DNA from: Collybia mongolica
Taxonomy: Eukaryota > Basidiomycota > Agaricomycetes > Agaricales > Clitocybaceae
Length of the DNA: 64,000 nucleotides
Direction: 5' to 3'
Assembly: GCA_013420905.1 (NCBI GenBank)
Contig: JAAXNY010000012.1
Span: 248,001-312,000 of the forward strand
The position numbers were made by a program, and so were the translations under genes. Position 1 is the first letter of the stretch, and every line of letters starts with the position of its first letter. Below, in pieces: positions 29,983-41,142 of this stretch. Under the pieces are notes generated by a model. The model saw only the letters and a list, made by a program, of their open reading frames with translations. It did no database searches and was not told where the DNA came from.

Positions 29983-30828
29983 CAGTCGCAGACAAGCAAA
30001 GCCCTCCAAAAATTCTCACACATTTACCAGGACTAGACTGCTCATGGGAAGGCTGTGAAACTGCATAAATATCATATTTAGGACCTAATGAGCTTATCTA
30101 CATGAGCCAATTTCTTGTAATTGAAATTTCAAAAAAGAGACCCCAAAATTTTTGGCCAGGCATCCCTAAAGTGACAAAAAATAGTGCAATTGACTCCATT
30201 CCTCAACCCAAATATGATTTCAAAACAAAATTTACATTTCCATGAGTGGTCCAGTCAGAAAAAAATTCATAAGAAAGTCCGAAATTTGCTCACTGTAGCA
30301 CTTTCAAGCCTAAATCTAATTGAAATGGTGAGTTTTTTTGTATCATCATTGACCTTTTTCTTGACTGAAATAATATCTAGTATTGGGGATGGGTGAAGTA
30401 CAGATATAAACAAGTTCCCAAGTGGGCTTTTGATGATGCAAAACAGGCTGCTATCACTGCACTTGATTCATGCCTGGTCAATGTCATCCAAAGGTTCATC
30501 AATTGAGCATGGCAGTTCATGAGCATGTACCAAATTGGGTTGACAGGGTGAGCAGCAGTGTAGGCAGTGAGAAAACAAAAGGGTCATTGATCAGTCTCGT
30601 AGAGTGCCATGATGCACCTTGATGCCATCATGTCGATGCCCTGAGGTGACTAAAAATGCCAAAAACTTGGTCAAAAAATTTGGCCAACCTAATATCCCAT
30701 GGGAAAAACTTCGGAGGTGCTTTTTTCAATGTATTTTAACATCCTGAGTTCAAATATGAAGTCACAATTTTGATAGAAATCCTCCTCTTGGAGATATCAG
30801 ATTTGAGGGCTTTGCTTGTCTGCAACTG
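29983..30828. mobile_element. TA-flanked MITE, 846 bp
   Basis: The inverted ends are CAGTCGCAGACAAGCAAAGC (left) and GCTTTGCTTGTCTGCAACTG (right), with TA at 29981-29982 and 30829-30830. No transposase is encoded. The TA duplication and CAGT terminus suggest mobilisation by a Tc1/mariner enzyme, but the inner terminal sequence differs from that of the 1,608-bp element, so a different source is likely. Confidence 0.8.
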
Positions 30829-30830
30829 TA

Positions 30831-32230
30831 GATGATTCCTTATTACCTGTTATCATGCCTCCATGGTCACTGTCTAGCAAGCTTTCTTCCAATTCTTGCT
30901 TGGGGAAAGCTACAAACTTAAGAATGTATGTAATGATGAGAAGGAGTGAGGATTGATAGATGTAAAAATGCTGAAGCTTGGGTACTGCCCCTGTCAATTG
31001 CCTGTCAAATTGAAAGGTATGGACACCAACTGTGTGTTTTGCTAGCTAGAGTAGAGCTACAGTGTATTGAGAGTGAGGATGTGAGCCGGTTTTGATTACG
31101 TGGGTATCATTAGACTGTTTTTTGTTATCGGATGTCGATAAGATTGTTAATCTAACCAGAGTGTGACAGTCTGCAAAACCTGAAATGCCAGGTTAGAACC
31201 CTTAAACCAGGTTTGCTAACTGAACCCCACCAAGAGGTGTCAGATCTTCTGATCCTGGACATTATAGCTGAGCCCCCCCCCCAGCGTCGTAGATCTTCTA
31301 ATCGCGTCACGGAACACTCATCAAAATCTCATGGGCTTCATTAATGACAGCCGAAATATGTGTGTCGTTTTGGATGGTATGAAGACTGCGAGCTTGTTGT
31401 TGAAGTCGCTTGCTGGTACCGGGGTAAGAGAAGCTGAAACGAATGTAGTCGACGTATACCAGGCTTCAGAGTTATCGTCAGGCCTGTATACCTACCTCAT
31501 CTACAATAGCGCCAATGCGGCGCTCGCGTAGTAGGATGTCGATGGAGTCTGCTCGTTCACTGGCCTGATTATTCTGTGGGACTTTCTCAAGGAAGTTTGG
31601 GGGAGGAGACATTCGAGTTTTAGTTCTTGTTCCTTATGGACAAGGTTAGAAGGGGTGCAATCTGAGCCAAGGGTAAACATTCCAGGACCAATTCTGGGAA
31701 TTATCACAGGGACCAGGTGGATTGCCTCCGGAACCTAAACACGTACGGTTGGGAGTCGCAGCTGAACCAGTGGTCAGTAAAGGAAATCGCATGTAGTTAA
31801 TAACTGAAAACACTAAACTTCCCGATATCAAAGTTCGCTCGAATCTGGTGAGAGTTCACTTTACCAGAACTGGAGTTGCGTTTCCGGAGTCCAGTTCGGT
31901 TTATTGACCTCGGAAATCAATCTGGACACTTTTTTCCCCTACCATCAAATGCTTACTTGTGATGCTTTCATCCAATCAACGGGGGCTGCTCGTCTCGGGA
32001 TCAAGACTTGCTAATGCAGGGAGCTGAACACTGTTTCTCGAGGTTGCATAACAAGAACAAAGTTCTAACGAAGACCATTGGGAGGGAGAGAGTAGGGCTT
32101 GTTCGTTTGATGCCACCAGCGTTGCAGGCGTGTTGATGTGAAAAAAAAAATTACGTGTAGATGTAGGTGTCTAAGTTTTTTGTAGGAGGAAGTGCCCAAT
32201 ATGAATATACATCGAGTCTTGAGGCGTGGG
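30831..32230. other. Mostly non-coding; possible 5' exon of the transposase-like gene at 30840-31000
   Basis: A minus-strand open stretch at 30840-31000 includes FPKQELEESLLDSDHGGMIT and could be an upstream exon of the broken gene; the join across the MITE is not in frame without a further intron. From 31.0 to 32.2 kb no exon or repeat is convincing. Confidence 0.35.
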
Positions 32231-32608
32231 CTAACGCTTCCTTGCCACTCTCCTGCTGTCCGCTATAAGAAAGGAGATAGTTAGCTCAGAGTCCAACGTG
32301 CACTACCAAGTTCACGTACCTTTCGATTTCGCTTTCTTCGGTGCACCTTTGCCTCTTTTCTTCCGGTCTTCAACGTCCTGCCATCTCTGCTCTTCAACCT
32401 CATCAACCAGCTCCAACTCAGGGTACTTCCGCGCGAGCTGCGCAATATTGATGACTGGTGGGTAGTATTTAACCATGGAGGGTCCACGAAGTCGTGCCCG
32501 TAGGTATTTAGCACCTGTACGCAGTCCGGTGGGGTTGTACGATGTACCGAAGATGGAACAACGCAATTTTGTCAGCGCCGTAAGGCGCGAAGGTATTACT
32601 GCCGCCAT
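32231..32608 (-). CDS. RSM27: Mitochondrial small-subunit ribosomal protein mS33
   Basis: Two exons: 32320-32608 and 32231-32262, with an intron 32263-32319 (donor GTACGT, acceptor TTATAG). They join in frame to 106 residues. The family signature is clear: LRARLRGPSMVKYYPP, then a KYPELELVDEVEEQRWQDVE stretch and the basic tail RKKRGKGAPKKAKSK...RRVARKR. mS33 (Rsm27 in yeast, MRPS33 in animals) is a small protein of the mitoribosomal small-subunit head. The size is normal. The start is the ATG at 32606-32608; an upstream in-frame extension is unnecessary. It is divergent from SUV3, with 178 bases between the start codons. Confidence 0.9.
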
Positions 32609-32786
32609 ATGGCGCGTTTGTGGCTCGCCTGGGGGGTCGACCCGTAGCAGACGGAGGTAGTGGCAAAAATCGGACGTGCGAAATACAAGGATAAACAAAT
32701 TTTCGAAATTTTAGCTCTGACCCGCGTGAGGTCTTGCGACATACCTACCGACTCACGACGGAATGTCGAGGAGTTGAATTGCTCTA

Positions 32787-35177
32787 ATGCAGCGTCTTTC
32801 TCTATCTATACGCTGCAAATCCCGACTCTCCGTATTTGAATCCACCCAATGGTCCCACGTCGTAGGCTTTTCCGGCTTCAGACGCCACAGAAGTGGGGGA
32901 GGTGCTGCTAGTCGTTGGGAGGGTCCTAGGAAACTTTTGAAGCCCCCAATACACGCTGTCCCCGAAAAAAAGCCTTGGGCCGCGAAAGCTCCGCCTCCAC
33001 AAACAACCGGTTCAAGAAAACCATCTATCAAGCCTCAGAACGTCCCAGAGTTCTTCGAATCAGACGTCAAACGATGGTCAGAGGGCAGAGCACTCCACCA
33101 GCGTCTCGGCGCTTTTGGTATCCCAAGTGACGAGATCAAACCTCTCCTCCATGCATTCGTCTCCGCAGTCCAACAAGGCCAGCTCTCGACCCCGGAAGGC
33201 TTTGAGAAATACGGTCTCATTCGATTCGCTCAAGACATGTCCGACACTCGGTACCTAACAGAAATGGACGTAATCTACTCCACGATACTCTTCACCTGGG
33301 CATCCGACCCCGCCCACGAACGCACCCTCGCACAAGCAATCTCTCCCTCCACCATCACGACAATCCAACTTCTGGCCCAGGCAGCCGACCGATCATACCC
33401 CGCTGAGGAGTTCCCCCTGGCGCGGAAGATGCATCGCAAAGTCATTATGCATGTCGGACCCACGAACAGCGGAAAGACGCACCACGCACTGAGAGCGCTG
33501 GCCGCGTCCGAGTCTGGAGTGTACGCTGGCCCTTTGAGGCTACTGGCCCATGAAATTTGGGAACGGCTTAATCTGGGTCAGATTGTACCCTTGGGAGTCA
33601 AAGAAGAGCGAGTACAGAAGACAGTGAGTACCGATCCAGCACTTGATCTGGTGGCGCCTGCCGCGAGGAAGCTTGGCAACCCCAAATACGCCAGGGCGTG
33701 CAACATGATCACGGGCGAGGAGCAAAAGATCGTACAGGTCGATGCCGGGTTGTTGAGCTGCACAGTGGAGATGCTGTCCGCCGATAGCAAGTACGACGTA
33801 GCCGTCATCGACGAAATCCAGATGATTGCGGACGAGCAGCGGGGAGATGCATGGACGTCTGCTGTGCTAGGGGTGCGCGCACGAGAGGTGCACCTGTGTG
33901 GCGAGTTGACAGCTGTTCCACTGATACGAGACTTGCTGAAGGATACGGGCGACGAGTTGATTGTGAAGGAGTACCAACGGCTCACGCCCCTTGTGGTCGA
34001 GGAACAAAGCTTGGAAGGAGACTTCAGTCGAGTGCGAAAAGGCGATTGCATCGTCACTTTTAGCAGATCCAGCATATTCGCCATCAAACGGCTCATAGAG
34101 GAAAAAACTGGGCTACGATGTGCCGTGGTCTATGGCAAACTTCCACCTGAAATCCGCAGTGAACAAGCAGCATTCTTCAACGACCCCGACAGTGGTTACG
34201 ACGTTATTATTGGCAGCGACGCTATCGGTATGGGGCTGAACCTGTGCGTATGACATACTTCCTGTTTCAACACGTCCTAACCTTCTCTACCTTGCAGAAA
34301 AATCAGGCGGGTCATATTCGAATCGGTCAGCAAGTGGGACGGCACTACCGACAGGTTCCTTTCCGTTTCTCAAGTCAAGCAGATTGCTGGTAGGGCAGGT
34401 CGATATGGGCTACACGGAAACGAAGAACCAGGAGGCTTCACAACGACGCTATGTGCTCCCGATCTGTCTTTCCTCCGCAAGTCTCTAGACATTCCGCCAC
34501 GCCCACTCCAACACGCGCGCATGGGCCCAAAGAAGGAGAGCTTCGCGATCCTTTCCAACGTGCTCCCGCCAGGATCGTCAACGCACACAGTCCACGACGC
34601 GCACTCGTACATCGCCCGGCTGCCCCCCGCCTACCGCTACACCATGTCGTCTAACGCGGTGCTGAGCAAGATGTGCGAGTTCATCGACACGCGCGGCCGC
34701 AGCCTGACTGTCGCGGACCGCATGCTGCACATGATGGCGCCGATCTCGTGGCGCGACGACATGCTCCTGGAGGTTGTGGCGAAATTCATCAGGATGTATT
34801 CGGAGGATATGCATGTGGATCTGCTGACTGCGCTCGCGGGGACGCGGTTCATGCCGACGATGCTGCGGACTGAGGGCCAGATGGCGGCGGGGTTGCCGCC
34901 CGCGTCGAACCCACGGACGCTCGAAGTGTTGGAGGGGCTCCATAAGATTGTGGTGCTGTATATCTGGATGAGCTTCAGGAACGGGGTGGCATATAGCAAC
35001 TATAACGACGTTAGTGAGCTCAAGAGGCGGGTGGAGGTGGCGCTGGAGTGGGCTCTGCGCGGGATGTCGAACAAGATGGTTCTCGGTATGCCTGAACGGC
35101 CTCGCCGTGCTGCTGCCGGAACGATACCGTATCAATCCAACACCAGTTTGCGAGACTCACGAAGACAATCAGTCTAG
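32787..35177 (+). CDS. SUV3: Mitochondrial ATP-dependent RNA helicase SUV3
   Basis: Two exons, 32787-34243 and 34298-35177, with a 54-base intron (acceptor CTTGCAG). The join restores LNLKIRRVIFES, giving about 778 residues. A basic N-terminus (MQRLSLSIRCKSRLSVF) looks like a mitochondrial presequence. Walker A GPTNSGKT is at 224-231, the DExH-type box DEIQ at 342-345, a motif V-like segment IIGSDAIGMGLNL near 474, and QIAGRAGRYG (motif VI) shortly after the intron. The Suv3 C-terminal domain follows. Suv3 unwinds RNA for the mitochondrial degradosome or exoribonuclease complex in the matrix. Length and motif order are normal. The terminal Arg/Ser-rich tail is less conserved. Confidence 0.93.
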
Positions 35178-35850
35178 CTAAGGACTTCAGTTGAATCAAC
35201 TTGTACTTTTACTTAATACTTAATCTCTTTTGTAGACTATATTAGAACTGCATACACACCCCCTCGCGACTGACTTCTAATACAGTGTTCCTGTGAATCT
35301 CATGGGTGTTGCCATGGCGATCGTATGAAAACTTTGGCAGTGTAATGGTTCTGGCCTACGCTCAGCTGCAGTACTCTTGCAGTTTTTTTTTAAATACAAG
35401 CTGGCACCTGGGCTGTGCCTTGCAGGTGTTATTCGCCCTTTTCATGGCGTTTCTGGCCCGGCTTCAGGTTCATTTATAAAATCGGCCAATCCGTGGTTAC
35501 ATAAAACCGTGATGATCCCGCCCAGCGTGGAAGGGGATGGGCGTGGACAAATTTGCATGACAATGGATACATAATTGACAGGCGCTATCAGCGCTGCCAG
35601 CGCCCGTTTGGTCAGGTTTGCACACCAAAGAGCTTTTTTTCCCTCTTACTTCTCTTCTCTTATCCAACTTTATAAACGGCCTCGCCCAGCTTCAGTTTCC
35701 TCCCTTACGCACTCTGTACCCCCTCGTCCGCTGAGCAGGAAACCCTCCAAACCGTTCGATCTTATCTGGGCAGGCCACCAACACGAACAAAAACATCTAA
35801 AAACTACACCCATCCACAAACCAACTCACGATCCCTACATTCTTTGAACC
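35178..35850. other. SUV3 3' region and promoter of the secreted-protein gene
   Basis: No gene was seen. A TATA-like TTTATAAAC at 35669-35677 and CT-rich sequence precede the gene at 35851. Confidence 0.45.
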
Positions 35851-36366
35851 ATGATATTCCCCTCATTCACCACATACCTCGCCCTCATCCTATCCCTATT
35901 CACACTCGCCAACGCACTCCCCACCCTCATAAACCCAGCACCCGCAACCACCGCGGAGATCGCTGGTCCCCGAAGCCTCCTCGGACGTCGTTACGTCCGC
36001 CAGCCCGCCGGAAACCCATCTTCATGGGCTGCACGAGAAATCGTCGATATCGCCCGAGGCGGACCTTCTCGGCGCGCAGACAGATTCCAAGCGGCCCAGC
36101 GCAGGATCGCCCGCAACCCTGCAGCGGAAAGGATCACTCACGATGAAAACCTTCTGTCGAACCAGAGCCTGGCCGCCCCTCCCCCCGAAACCCCCACACC
36201 GGCCCCTGCGGCTCCAACTCCAGTGGAGCCCATACCTCAGGCGCACTTGGACGCCTCCGGTACCTCCGTCGCGCATGTTCCCCACCCGACGCCTAGTGCA
36301 CGCGCGAAGAAGCATTCGAAGACGGCGGAGAGAAAGTCTGGTAGTAAGGGAGCGAAGAAGACATAA
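35851..36366 (+). CDS. Small secreted protein with dibasic sites
   Basis: Intronless, 171 residues. The N-terminus MIFPSFTTYLALILSLFTLA is a textbook signal peptide, with cleavage likely after ALA/NA before LPTLINPAP. The mature part is Ala/Pro/Arg-rich. It carries several dibasic RR sites (LLGRRYV, PSRRADR, AQRRIAR) of the kind cut by the Golgi protease Kex2, then a Pro-rich middle (PPPETPTPAPAAPTPV) and a Lys-rich C-terminus. No cysteines are seen, so it is not a typical disulphide-rich effector or hydrophobin. It could be a secreted disordered protein or a precursor of short peptides (inference). The TATA box lies about 175 bases upstream of the ATG. Confidence 0.65.
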   Translation: MIFPSFTTYLALILSLFTLANALPTLINPAPATTAEIAGPRSLLGRRYVRQPAGNPSSWAAREIVDIARGGPSRRADRFQAAQRRIARNPAAERITHDENLLSNQSLAAPPPETPTPAPAAPTPVEPIPQAHLDASGTSVAHVPHPTPSARAKKHSKTAERKSGSKGAKKT

Positions 36367-37107
36367 AAGACGACTTGACGCCGCCGATGCTATTTCATTC
36401 TTGGAAGACCGCTTGGGTCGAGCTTCCGTACGCCTTGGTTGAATTTCTACCTATCTTCTTCTCTTTTTTCTCTCTTTTTTTTTTTGCATGGAAAGTCCAG
36501 ATTTTTCCATTTACCGTTAACACCGAGCGTGTTAACAGTGTATATTCGACCGTCTTGATTCGACTTGTACAATAAAAACAACGTGTATATTACCTTGTCT
36601 CTGTAGCTTGTGTAACTCGAGTGCCTGGTTTTGCCTCAGGTACAAGCTCTGCGTTGAAGAAGCACGTGACCATGCGGGTGTAAACGTGACTTTGAGAAAT
36701 GTGACACAACGCGCCCGTGACTCCCCTCATAAGTCAACTACTTCTCCATATCAGATCAAAATATATGTGCACGAACTCGAAGCTAACTGCGCAGAAAAAT
36801 GCACATGATTTATAACGACCTAGTCAAGAGGACAATTTATGGTCAGATTTCGTTTGACTCCACAATTAAACCTGCCCCACCTTCACAGGTAATTATACCT
36901 CCACACAGATATTCTATGTACACCAACCAGGGCAGAGCCACCGTTGATGGGGGCGGTAACGAAGTAAGTTCACGATTTATATACTCAGTACAGCTTCTCG
37001 GACAGCCCAGTCCACATAATGATAAAAATGTTAAGTGCTATTATATTCAGTAACGATGATAGATAATTCAATCAAGGGCCTTCCACCCAGGCAACTCCAG
37101 TCTGATG
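36367..37107. other. Intergenic, nothing recognised
   Basis: This is the shared 3' region of the secreted-protein gene and the large minus-strand gene. Short open frames have no coding character. Confidence 0.45.
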
Positions 37108-40100
37108 TCAAATATGTTCGGTCAAGCCGAACATTGCAAGCACAATATCGTTGGTTACAAAGTGCGCATCACCTAGGTATCCTAGATATCCTTCTCCGAT
37201 TTTAGTATGCACTATCGGCGCCTGGGTGATCTTAGTTAAAGGTGCATAGTTATGCGATCCTTTCGACGGGATATACACTGCCATGGAGGGTGTGATACCG
37301 GATATATACAGTGCCTTGAGAGTGAATGACACCGGGAGGGACGGGTACTTTTTTACAAAATCATGTTTCCCATTGATAGTGACGTCCGTCCGGGCATAAT
37401 CTCCTGCCTTCCATGGCAGACCCCACGCATCGCCGAAGAAGGTAGCTACATCGGGGAACTTCACGGAGCCCCTGAATGCGCCTCCAATCACGACAGTGCC
37501 TCCCGCTTTGGTATATTCGACGAGCCGAGCAAGAAGGTACGCGTTTTCAGGGCCTGCGATGGCCGCGTCTGTAATCAGGATACCGACAAGGTCTGGTGAT
37601 GTGAGCAGGTCGACCACCCGTTCTTTGGAAAGACCATGTAGGACTTCGAGTTTAGTCTGAAGCTCGGACAATAGATCACCTTGGTGGTTAAGGAAGGAAC
37701 CCACGTCGTTAAATGATAAAACCATCATGAATGGCCTGGACGTTTTCTTGGGCGGGACCTTGGGAACCTTCGCCTCGGTAATCGTAGGAGTCGTGGTCGG
37801 CTCAGATTCGTCTCCATTTGGGGTATCCAACAGACCAAGCATAGCAAGCACGGTATTCGTAGACTCAACCTCCGCATTGGCATCACCAACGTATCCGAGG
37901 TAGCCTTTTCCAATCCGTGCTTGGACCGCAGGAGACTCTGTGTGGTCAGTAATAGGTTCGATATCAACGCCGATGGACCGTAAGGAGTATTCGGGCACCG
38001 GAAGGTACACAGGGTGGGACAGATCAACTCCCCCAACGTATAACGCCGTCATGGTATAAGTATGCTCCAGCGAGGGGTTCTTCTCTACCATATCATGGGA
38101 AGAGTTGCAGATAAAATTAGCGCGATGGTAAGAACCGCTCTTCCACCTCAACCCCCACGCGTTAACAAAGAAGTTATTCATATCTTCGGTACTCGTGAAC
38201 GTGCTGAAAAGGCCGCCAACGACGGCAGATCCTCCATCTTTGACAAACTCGACGAGCTTGGCGAGAACATGCGCATTCTTCGTTCTCACTATCCCTGGGT
38301 CCGTGACGAACACGCCTGCGAGATCTGGCGACGCGAGCAAGGCCATCGCGGCTGGAGCTGTGAGCGCCTGCTTCCATTCTACCTTTTCCCGCATTGTTGC
38401 AAGTAAATGTGTGTGCATACTCTCGAAGAACTCTTCGTTCTCGAGCGACAGAATTAGAACGAATGGGTTAGTGGGTTTGGGTTTGGGTTGCGAAGTGGTG
38501 GGTAGAATTGAGTGGCTACCGGCATTCGTCTTTTTCAGTGCTGGCTGGGGCTGAGGAGACGCTTTTGTCTGAGTTGCTCCATTGGCCTTCGCATTTTTAG
38601 AAGGCCCAGCTTTCGGTGTCAATTTTTCCTGAGCCGCCACAGGCGCAGTTGTTGTTCCCATTGGACTAGGTTTGGACGAGCTCTTGCCCTGGCTTGGTTC
38701 CACATCCTCGGCCTTCTTTCCATTTACAGGTCCCGTGCCTGAACTCTGGGCAGCTTTGGCCTGACTAGTTGATGCCGTTGGAGGCTTGGGAGGCGGGTTT
38801 AACAATCCAAGCATAGCGAGAGTGGCTTTGACAGAGCCATCCTCCCCGTTCACGTCGCCCACGTAGCCGAAATGGCCCTTTCCAATCTGTGTATGGGCAA
38901 TAGGAGATTCAGAGAGGTCAGTGATCTTCTCCGGCGCCCACACCAGGCTCTGGAGCTTCGAATCTTCCGTCGGCGAGTACACGGCGACTTCTGGGGTAAT
39001 ATCCTTGACATGAAGGGCCTTGATGCTGAACGATTTTAGTAAAGATGGGTTATTCTTCGCCAGCGGGTGCCTTTGGTTGAGTGAGAACGTGGTGCGGTGG
39101 TACGAACCGCCTTTCCATGGGAGACCCCATGCATTCCGGAAAAATGCATTGAGGTCCATCGGCCGTACAAATGAACTGAAGATCCCGCCGACCACAACGG
39201 AGCCCCCAGACTTTGCGAACTCCACCAGCTTAGTCAAGACCACTGCGTATTGCCGTCGCGTTATCGCTGCGTCCGGCACGAACACAGCCGAAAACTGTGT
39301 GAAGGCAAAGTGCTGTAAGGCCTCTTTGGCCGAGGCGACCGTCAGTAATATGGCGTTGGCGTGAAGACTGTTGAAGAGGTGCCCGTTGGCTTGACTAAAC
39401 ATTCCATCATCCTCGAGGGCCAGCAACAGGACCGTAGGTTTAGCTCCTGCAGCTTTTGATTTCTCTTTATCTTCCTTCGCAGGTTGCGTAGGCACGGACC
39501 CCATGTATGCTGTACTTGAAGACAGGCCTTGGTTATCGTGTGCATAGGAAATGAACTCGATATAATAGATAAAATCTTCCGAGTCATTGTGTGAGCCGGC
39601 CGATTCGAGAAAAACTTGTGCTTTTTTCACGAGGTCTTCGTGGTCCCACCACCCATGAGATAAGCAAGACTTTGAATGTGAATATATACATTTCGTTCCG
39701 AACTTGCATCGGTCGATGAGGAAGTAAAGGCATACGTTTTTCCCTCTACGACGACAATAGTCAATCCGAGCTCATAGAGGAGAGTGCGCACAGAACTCAC
39801 AACTTATCCCTAACACTCTTTCTATCGGGCGCATGAGAAAAACGGCAATCAGTACCCTTGATACACCCTTCATGGTTATAGAATCGGCAAGAAACACCGT
39901 TGCCGATATGGTTACAATCACTTGTATCGGACTCATCGGAAGACGAGTTGACTGTTTCTTCGTCGTAGTACGGCCAGTCGTGGTCAGGCGAAGAATCATC
40001 GTCGTAGAAATCAAAGTCCTCATCGTCGTCTTCTTCGTCATCCAACCGATCATTAATGATCTCCTGTTGCTCTGCAGCATCGTGACAGCTTGGATCTTGC

Positions 40101-40720
40101 AACATGATAGTTTCAAAATCTAGGAGGAGTTCATGCATGGTGTATCTGACGAGGTGAGGACTACTAACCGGCAAGTGCAGCTTTGAGGTTGCCCATCCCT
40201 TTTCGGGCCATCCCACGGCGGAAACGAGCTTTGATGTTCTTCGGTTCGTAGAGGAGAGTAGTCGTTGCCGCATCTTCTGCTTCCTCAAACCTGGCGTACA
40301 GAATTAGAACAGTCCCACCTCAGAACGTCCTATACTCAACAGTTCGAGTTTCAGATACGTAGCGGCGAGGTTTGAATGCAGAAGTGCTTTAGCACCATAC
40401 TTGTCAATCGCTTCGCTATATAGCTCAGCGGCTTCCAAGTACAGTCCTTGCTTGAACTTTTGATTCCCCTATACCGAAGAGAAGTCAGGTCTGAGTCAAG
40501 AGTTCAAAGGGTCAAAAGGACGCGCCTCATTTTTCAGCTCTTCAATCTTTTTTTCCTTCTCCTCTTTACGAAGAAACTTCTTTGCTGCGCGTTCAAACAT
40601 TGCTCTCTTCATCTCTTCCGTGGGCTCAGACGACGCGTTGCGGGACGTGCTGGCGTTGCCACTGGTATTAGATGCAAAGCCTGTTTTGGCCTTACTTGGT
40701 CCGCCAGTGCGCTTTGACAT
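37108..40720 (-). CDS. TPR / double CCCH zinc finger / triple repeat fusion protein
   Basis: A multi-exon gene from the ATG at 40718-40720. The order is: a charged N-terminal helix (RAAKKFLRKEEKEKKIEELK); TPR repeats over about 40190-40470 (QGLYLEAAELYSEAIDKYGA, LHSNLAATYLKLE, EPKNIKARFRRGMARKGMG); an acidic stretch rich in Asp/Glu; CCCH finger 1 (CRFYNHEGCIKGTDCRFSH, C-x7-C-x5-C-x3-H); CCCH finger 2 (CLYFLIDRCKFGTKCIYSH, C-x8-C-x5-C-x3-H); then three copies of a roughly 200-residue domain. Each copy contains LAKLVEFVKDGGSAVVGG-like and NAWGLRWKSGSYHR-like segments, and the copies are separated by Pro/Ser-rich linkers. The repeated domain resembles ThuA or class I amidotransferase-like Rossmann folds by eye. 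The long 3' exon is intronless. CCCH fingers suggest RNA binding, and the TPRs suggest chaperone or protein contacts (family knowledge). The overall role is unknown. Confidence 0.7.
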
Positions 40721-41142
40721 CTTCTACGAAGCTCGAAAATAGAGAGATAGTAATGTTGAGCAGTGAGTCAAAATTTAGGCGCCCCCAAGCTCAAATATCC
40801 TCGAACCGCAGAAGAAAGCGAACAAAGAGAATCCGCTCATTGATCCAAAACGGCGATCAACTCATTAACATGTATGTTTACGTAATTAATTGAATCTAAT
40901 CTTATCTAAGCGCCCAGCCCTTGTTTACCCGACTCGAGCTTTTTTTAGATGCCTCTACGTGCCGAACTTCCGACTTTGAACTTACACTCACGCAAGGTCT
41001 CAGAGGTGCAAGACATCGACAGCCGTTGCGGCCCCCAAATGTCCGTCGGAACCAAAATGGCGATCGTAACGGCATTTGACGAAGGACCATATCATCGAGG
41101 GTGTGCCAACGGTTCATCCACCACCAACGGCCAAGGCCCAGG

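Noticed and set aside
34578..35135. 185-codon minus-strand frame opposite the SUV3 3' exon
   Set aside because: Arg/His-rich shadow frame of a GC-rich coding exon, with no promoter or homology.
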